22,192 bases of DNA from Hypsibius dujardini (Eukaryota > Tardigrada > Eutardigrada > Parachela > Hypsibiidae): assembly GCA_001579985.1 (NCBI GenBank), contig LRSR01009468.1:1-22192 (forward strand). The letters are read 5' to 3'. This document shows, one piece after another, positions 16,982 to 22,192 of this stretch (positions are counted from its first letter, which is position 1; the number at the start of each line of letters is the position of its first letter). The notes below the pieces were generated by a model that made no database searches, was not told the origin of the DNA, and was given only the letters and a program-made list of their open reading frames with translations. Made by a program: the position numbers and the translations under genes.

Positions 16982-19126
16982 TCATTTATCGCGGCGCTTT
17001 TTCTTATCCTTTTCCACCTTGTCCTTGAAATTGCTGCGATAGCGCTCAAAAATGGCGTCATCGCTGGGTTTTCCCGAATCTGCCTCTGAAAGAGATTACA
17101 CATGCTGTCAGATCTAATTCAGGTCGGTCCAACCTGGACTGCCATGAAGGCTGAATGGAATAACGCTCACTTCCAGCAGAGCCACTCTTTCCGGCCGCAC
17201 CACCAGCAGCGTTGGAAGGTTGAAGATCCGGCACAGCCTCTGTTTGAGATTTATATGACTCCAAATTATCTGAAAAGTCATGGAATATTACAACGATTCT
17301 CGATGTTGCCGATAAGTGGACAAAATGGGGAATTTTCAATGACGCAACGAACATCGGGAATGTTGCACATAATCCATCGCCGTTTCCTTGGACGATTTGA
17401 CGGGCAATCTCGTGTCCGGACTGCTGTCGCGGAATTTCTGCATGAGCCGGCGTTTGGCCTCCTCCGTAGCCTCGATATTCTTGATCTTAGCTCTAAAAGC
17501 GGAAAAATTACATGTTTAGTTAAACAACTAAACACACGCGGCCACAAGATAGCGCTACCAGAGTCAAGCCATTTAGCTCCTTCCGTGCGCGCTAACCGAG
17601 CTAAATGGCTTGACTCGGGGAGCGCTATCTTGTGGCCGCGTGTGTAGACCCTCAGTTTCCAAGGCGGGAAGCGTACTCTATGCCGAGATCAATTTCAGGG
17701 ATGCCGCTGAGCATCTGATGTGACAACATCTCTTCGGATTTTTTGCCCGTGTCGCGTTTGAAGTTCTCCGCCACCACAAGTAATGCATCTTCCGGACGGA
17801 CAATTGGTCTAACAAGACGGGGTAAACTTTGTCTCAGTTCATTTGCACTTTAGAACGACGTATTCGGCAATCTACCGGGAGAGGACAGGAACATGTTCCT
17901 CGCGGGCAACGCCAGTAATTTTCCGTTTCGCCACTTCCTCTTCAATGAACTTCATCCTGAGAGACGAAAGAAAAATCAGGCAAAATATCCTACTCGGCTT
18001 AGCGTCGAAATGAATTCAATTAAGATGTTACTTATTAAAATCAATTAAAAATCGTATACGAAATTCCAACAAAAAATTAGGTGGTAAAAAAATGAAATGT
18101 TAGTAAAAATTTAATGAAAGAAATATAAATATTAAAAATATACAAAATTATTTAAGTACAAAAATATATGAAATATAACAAAAATATAACAATAGAAAAA
18201 AATTTGCGGTTTCAAAATGACATACAAATAATTTTTTAATCGTCTAAAAAATCTTCTCATTCAATTTTACTTTTATGTCGAAATTTGTGAAGATAACCAA
18301 CAGTAAATCAACCAGAGTGTAATCAAAAATGTTCATCAAGTCAATCGATCAATCAAAGCTTCACTCACATGTCGTAATCCTCATCACGGCGTTGTGTCTC
18401 CGCGGAAAATTCCGTGCCGACGTCGATATGTTGCCCGCCGGATTCCAAGGAAGGTAATGCCGCCCTGTTACCCAGAGAAAAGCATTTCAAAAAAGCTGTG
18501 CGGAGAAATAATAAATAATGACGAACATTGCCCGTGCTGTCCGAGCACTCATCATTCCTCCTGTCTGAAGCGACGCGAGATCCGCATCCTAAAACCGAGA
18601 ATAATGAAAACCAAGAAAAAAAGCAAAAATCAAAAAATGATTGTACTTACAGGCTTGTGATCCTTTACTTCCCCTCGGCTGGCAGCCAAATCCTCAATAC
18701 TAGACAAAAGACCAAACATCATAATACTTTCCTTTAATTGGTTCATTGATTGCCTTATTGTGGCGTACAGCGTGAGTGAATGGTTGATTAATCGATCGAG
18801 GAAGTTAGTCAACAACGCAGACAAGTGGTTGATTGATGAATTAGCCGAATCTCACACACCTACCTGACACCATGCGGTCTTTTCCTGAGCTTCTGCAGCT
18901 CCAAAGTCTCCGCCACTACATTTCTAGAAGCGAAATAATATTTTGGAATCTGAAAAAAAATGTGCTATAAGAAAAATACTTACGCTGCTTCCAGGACGTC
19001 TTCGTCAGAGCCGTCGGAATTGCCGCTGTGTACACGCTTCCGAATTCTCGCCGCGGCGCCACGTTTTTTAAAACCACTTGGCTTTTCGTGAACCGAATCA
19101 GGCTGCGAATCGGAATTTCCGGACAT
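16982..19126 (-). CDS. C9orf78/TLS1 (Hep59) homologue, spliceosome-associated, 10 exons, 321 aa
   Basis: Minus-strand exons are 19126-18984, 18923-18864, 18699-18651, 18588-18527, 18464-18369, 17956-17876, 17808-17677, 17492-17353, 17269-17171 and 17085-16982, total 966 bp, phases consistent throughout. Matches to human C9orf78 run in order: LQKLRKRPHGV, LQTGGMM, VGTEFSAETQRRDEDYDM, MKFIEEEVAKRK, KKSEEMLSHQMLSGIPEID, LGI-EAKIKNI, TEEAKRRLM, AMDYVQHSR, and a basic end IFERYRSNF to KKKRRDK. Known of the family: it is nuclear, binds the BRR2/PRPF8 part of the spliceosome and influences splice-site choice; the fission yeast relative is Tls1. Human has 289 residues. The ATG at 19126 is chosen because what follows is polar and acidic as expected, while the frame upstream to 19339 is hydrophobic and looks untranslated. 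Donors after exons 4 and 8 are both the weak GTTCGT, so exon 4's end is the least sure. Confidence 0.92.
17532..17645. repeat. Foldback hairpin with 48-bp arms in an intron of the C9orf78/TLS1 homologue
   Basis: Arm 17532-17579 (starting ACACACGCGGCCACAAGATA) is the reverse complement of 17598-17645 with two mismatches (ACCA against CCCC) and an 18-nt loop. It lies wholly inside intron 7 (17493-17676) and makes up most of it. It is GC-richer than its surroundings. Near identity of the arms implies recent insertion or strong maintenance; a miniature foldback transposon is the simplest reading. Confidence 0.85.
17957..18368 (-). other. Intron 5 of the C9orf78/TLS1 homologue, very AT-rich
   Basis: This is the longest intron of the gene (412 bp). 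From about 18010 to 18250 it is nearly all A and T, with many AAAATAT words, and it contains TCAATCGATCAATCA near 18340. No coding exon is visible; exons on both sides join in phase 2. Confidence 0.8.
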
Positions 19127-20113
19127 GATCAGTATGAGAAATAAACGATAGAGAATTAAAGACGAGCACAGAGTACAGAGTACAGTATATGGAAAATAGG
19201 AATGTAGGGAAGCCACAACAAAATCCTTTTTGCGCCAGTCAATACACCACTCCCAGTGAGTGAATAAAATTGGTGAGCCAGTTGTAGCAATTTCAGAAAC
19301 TAACCCGTCAAAATCGATAGTCAGATCGGAAGAACCCACCCGCTCAGCAGAGAACAGTTCTGCCTCTGATTTTAACGTTAAAAAATGTTTTAAGAGAAAC
19401 GCCTTTCACTTTTAAAATTTCATTTTAGCAAGCAACTCATTATGGTTCGTGCACGGACACATAAATCACCACTTTATTTTAATCGAACAATCTCATCAAT
19501 TGAGAAACAATTTTTCACAACTTATGTTTTTCTCCAATTCTGCGCGACTAATAATACTAGCACCACACTCTACAGTCTAGTAATAGATGTTAAATATTAG
19601 GAGAAAATAGAGTGAAAATAGAATGCTAGCCCAGTACCGGTACGGGCAGTTGCAACGGTGCCCGCCTCGTTGCGCCACTGTTCAGGCGTAAAATACCGTA
19701 GACTCGCCCGCAGTGAAGGTCTTTTCAGGCTTACGTTACAAGTCTCTCCCCCCTTTTCTATTTTCCCACATTGACCAATGTCCTCTAACTCGACAAAATT
19801 TTGATTGATTTATTAGAATCCTTATCATTCCATCATCACAGGAAGTTTAAACCTTAAATACTGGACATTGCTCGAGCGAGTGCGGAGTGAAAAACCAAAA
19901 CGCCCACTGTTATCTTTACTCCCAAATTATGGTCACACTATTCATTCGATCAATGTCCGAATCTCGGGGTTTTCACACTAAAGGAATGAGGAACAATTGG
20001 GCTTTCCAAAATTGTCAAATTTGTTATGATGGCTCAAAGAAACATTGCTGAGCACTCGTAAAAGCAACAGGGGATACAAAGGGGGACGGGGAAGTGGAGA
20101 GGGACTTGTGGTA
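19127..20113. other. 5' flank of the C9orf78/TLS1 homologue, no gene seen
   Basis: Upstream of the minus-strand start codon the sequence should hold its promoter. It is AT-rich with no clear TATA box. The minus frame continues open to 19339 with two further Met codons but encodes hydrophobic sequence unlike the family. Nothing else recognisable was found. Confidence 0.4.
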
Positions 20114-20535
20114 TAACAAGGAAATGACACCATTCTGGACGGCAAATTTCTTTATATCTGTTTGCTGTTACCGATGCACTGTTGTCTGGTCTCTTCGATT
20201 CCGTCGGGAAAATCGGCAGAAAACCAGAAGTACTATTTTAAATTAAATAAAAACTGACCGTGGTAGTATATAGAGGGCGCTGTTTATGTTACTGAACGGA
20301 CTGATCGATTGAATAAACGCAGACACATTTTATTAATTGATTAATTCCCAGAGACGGTAACATAGACAGCGCCCCCTATATACCACCACTAGTTAGTTTT
20401 TATTTATTTAAAATAGTAGTTCTCGTTTTCTGCCGATTTTCTCGATAGAATCGAAGAGACCAGGCAATAGTGCATCGGCAATAGCAAACAGATATAAAGA
20501 AATTTGCCGTCTAGAGTGGTGTCATGTCCTTGTAA
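20114..20535. mobile_element. Foldback/MITE-like element, copy 1
   Basis: Left arm about 20114-20299 and right arm about 20352-20535 are inverted copies, roughly 185 bp each, around a spacer of about 52 bp. Outer ends read AACAAGGAAATGACACCA and, inverted on the right, ACAAGGACATGACACCA. Inner ends read TATATAGAGGGCGCTGT and, inverted, TATATAGGGGGCGCTGTC. Differences are scattered substitutions. There is no transposase frame, so it would be non-autonomous. Confidence 0.8.
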
Positions 20536-20898
20536 GCCGTCTATTCATTGCATGGTACACCCCCTTCCCCTCACCTTCCGCACCCACATTTCAATTTTCC
20601 AAGGTTAATCCAATTAGTAGGAAAATCATACCGTATCACTGCATCCAGCTGTGCCAGTCAGGGGGTGACGAGCTTGGCGTTTTATCATGAGGTGTACAAT
20701 AGACCCTTACTCAGTCACTCGAGAGCACAGTGAATTATGATACTACTTGTCCGGAAGGTCGGGGCTCGACTCTGGCGCGCATGTTACTTTAAAAAAAAAA
20801 GTCCTGATCAGTATGAATCAATGGCTATCTCTGGAGTTTCTCATGACTTACATGCACGAACTTGTCTATGTAGCTTTTCTGGCGGGTATCCCACCCTC

Positions 20899-21528
20899 AC
20901 AAAAAAAGTACTCCACTCTCCCCGGCAAATTTATTTACTTCTGTTTGTGGTGTTGCCGATATATTTTCATCAGAACATTACGGTTCCGTCGAGAGAATGG
21001 CTAATAAACCAAATCTTCCATTTAAAAAAAACTAAAAGCACTCGTTGGTCGTACATATAGGGCGTTTATTTTTGTTATATTGTTATGCTGTGATTGTTGG
21101 CATGTGTAGAGTTTGAGGGTCACATCCAGCTATCTTAAGAGTGAAGGACATTTTCATTTCGAGACTCCTTCCCAGTTTTGTTTTGAAAGTGACGCTGCTA
21201 AACAGAAATGCAATTTGTTCGTCACGTGGTTGTGGGAAGTTTCACTTTCTGGCCTGTGTCGGAATCATAACTACCCTGAAATTAAACACTTCTTTCACTG
21301 CAACCAATCAATAATCAATAATCAATAAGTACTTAATACAGTAACATAAGAAGCGCCCTCTATGTACCACCAAAGAGCAGTTTTCAGTTTTTAGTTCAAT
21401 GGAAGATTTGGTTTATACCTCTTTTCTTCACGGAATTGTAAAGATCTAATAAAAATGCAACGGTAACACTAAACCGTAAATAAATAATAAATAAATTCGC
21501 CGGGGAGAGTGGGGTACTTTCCTTGTCA
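20899..21528. mobile_element. Foldback/MITE-like element, copy 2 of the same family
   Basis: Left arm about 20899-21080 and right arm about 21339-21528 are inverted copies, more diverged than in copy 1, around a spacer of about 258 bp. Shared with copy 1, in the same order from the outside in: CGGCAAATTTATTTA, GTGTTACCGTTGCA, AATTCCGT, and the inner ACATAGAGGGCGCTTCTT with TATGTTACTG. The right-hand spacer border carries CAATCAATAATCAATAATC. Short frames crossing the arms are not believed. Confidence 0.7.
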
Positions 21529-22192
21529 GTCGACGGTGAAATGATCAAAGGACAACCTCGTTTCTGATTTTTCATGATGATAGAATAACGTGAAAATCTA
21601 TCTATGAACCTATCTGGCATTTTTCCCAGAGTTCCGGGCGGCGACGGTTCGTCCACTGGTCGCCACTGCCCGAGGGTGTGGCTGCGGTACCGCCGGTGGA
21701 GGGGCGATCAACAGTATTGGACTCGCGCCGGTTACGTGACCAATGGATGGGCAGGGTTCTGACTGTGAAGGACTCTTTAAGTTTGGGGGGGGTGTAGCCT
21801 TGACTACTGTAGCTCATACTCGTACTGTATTTTTCTACTGTGTGTGGTTTAACTACGAACGCTCTACTATAGTAGTATACTGTACTGTTGTGCGCCAGTG
21901 TACGTATAGTTGCTTGACCACATCCCCATATAGGCGTGTGAGTTGTGTGAAGTTGTTTCGCCGCTGCCGGTGGAGCGACGAATCGGAACTGAGTTGGTAA
22001 ATGTTCAAGCTTTTGGTCGGTCATGCTAAGATAACAGTCTGTTGGGAAGTGCTGGTGGTTACGGCAACGGTCAGTGTACCATTCCGGACCGTTAACGTCA
22101 CCGTTTAGTGTGCTGCTGCAGTGTGTTTGCTGTGAATCGGTTTGGCTTACGGTCCGCGGAACAAAAATTAATTCAAATTCCAGACTTCATCT
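21529..22192. other. Window end, one unproven minus-strand frame
   Basis: A 140-codon minus-strand frame (22024-21602) has no recognisable domain, no signal peptide and an ordinary composition; it overlaps an 85-codon plus-strand frame. The sequence has many ACTGTA/TACTGT words near 21800-21900. I cannot say that either frame is a gene. Confidence 0.2.

Noticed and set aside
17102-17647. 181-codon plus-strand frame
   Set aside because: It lies antisense over exons 8 and 9 and the foldback of the C9orf78/TLS1 homologue, whose minus-strand exons are well supported.
21602-22024. 140-codon minus-strand frame as a real gene
   Set aside because: No domain, signal, splice support or polyadenylation signal; left only as an unproven frame in the end-of-window entry.

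Overview
This is animal nuclear DNA. The genes are split by introns with GT-AG boundaries, exon phases join cleanly, and the proteins belong to metazoan families. Intergenic DNA is AT-rich and full of simple repeats and foldback elements. The mix of very short (about 100 bp) and longer (1.4 kb) introns, and an acceptor-like site just before a start codon, would suit a flatworm or another lophotrochozoan. That placement is inference; nothing in the window proves it.

Five genes can be supported, all assembled here from exon phase and remembered family similarity. (1) 242-1543, minus: a PBDC1 homologue, 3 exons, 166 aa. (2) 2753-7490, plus: DNA/RNA topoisomerase III beta (TOP3B), 7 exons, 908 aa, with the active tyrosine, the zinc-binding cysteine tail and an RGG box; one intron uses a GC donor. 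(3) 9667-12600, plus: a GT23 (FUT8-like) fucosyltransferase in 3 exons, which does not read through as sequenced because of an apparent 2-nt frame break beside a TGTG repeat. (4) 15392-15703, plus: a single-exon 103-aa secreted protein shaped like a neuropeptide precursor (signal peptide, Lys-Arg, ten residues, Gly-Arg-Lys). (5) 16982-19126, minus: the spliceosome-linked C9orf78/TLS1 (Hep59) homologue, 10 exons, 321 aa.

PBDC1 and TOP3B are divergent across 1.2 kb. The genes do not form a pathway; the neighbourhood is ordinary eukaryotic gene order.

The unexplained structure lies between and inside the genes. Two related foldback elements occupy 20114-21528. A near-perfect 48-bp-arm hairpin sits in a TLS1 intron. 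A GC-rich 127-bp tandem duplication bounded by a 10-bp direct repeat sits in the fucosyltransferase intron. A 14-copy 23-bp minisatellite ends just upstream of the peptide gene. TOP3B introns carry CTGT repeats in opposite orientations around exons 3 and 5. An inverted-repeat element built on CCGGCTGGATA occupies 8369-9010. The best candidates for something undescribed are the peptide precursor and the foldback family.
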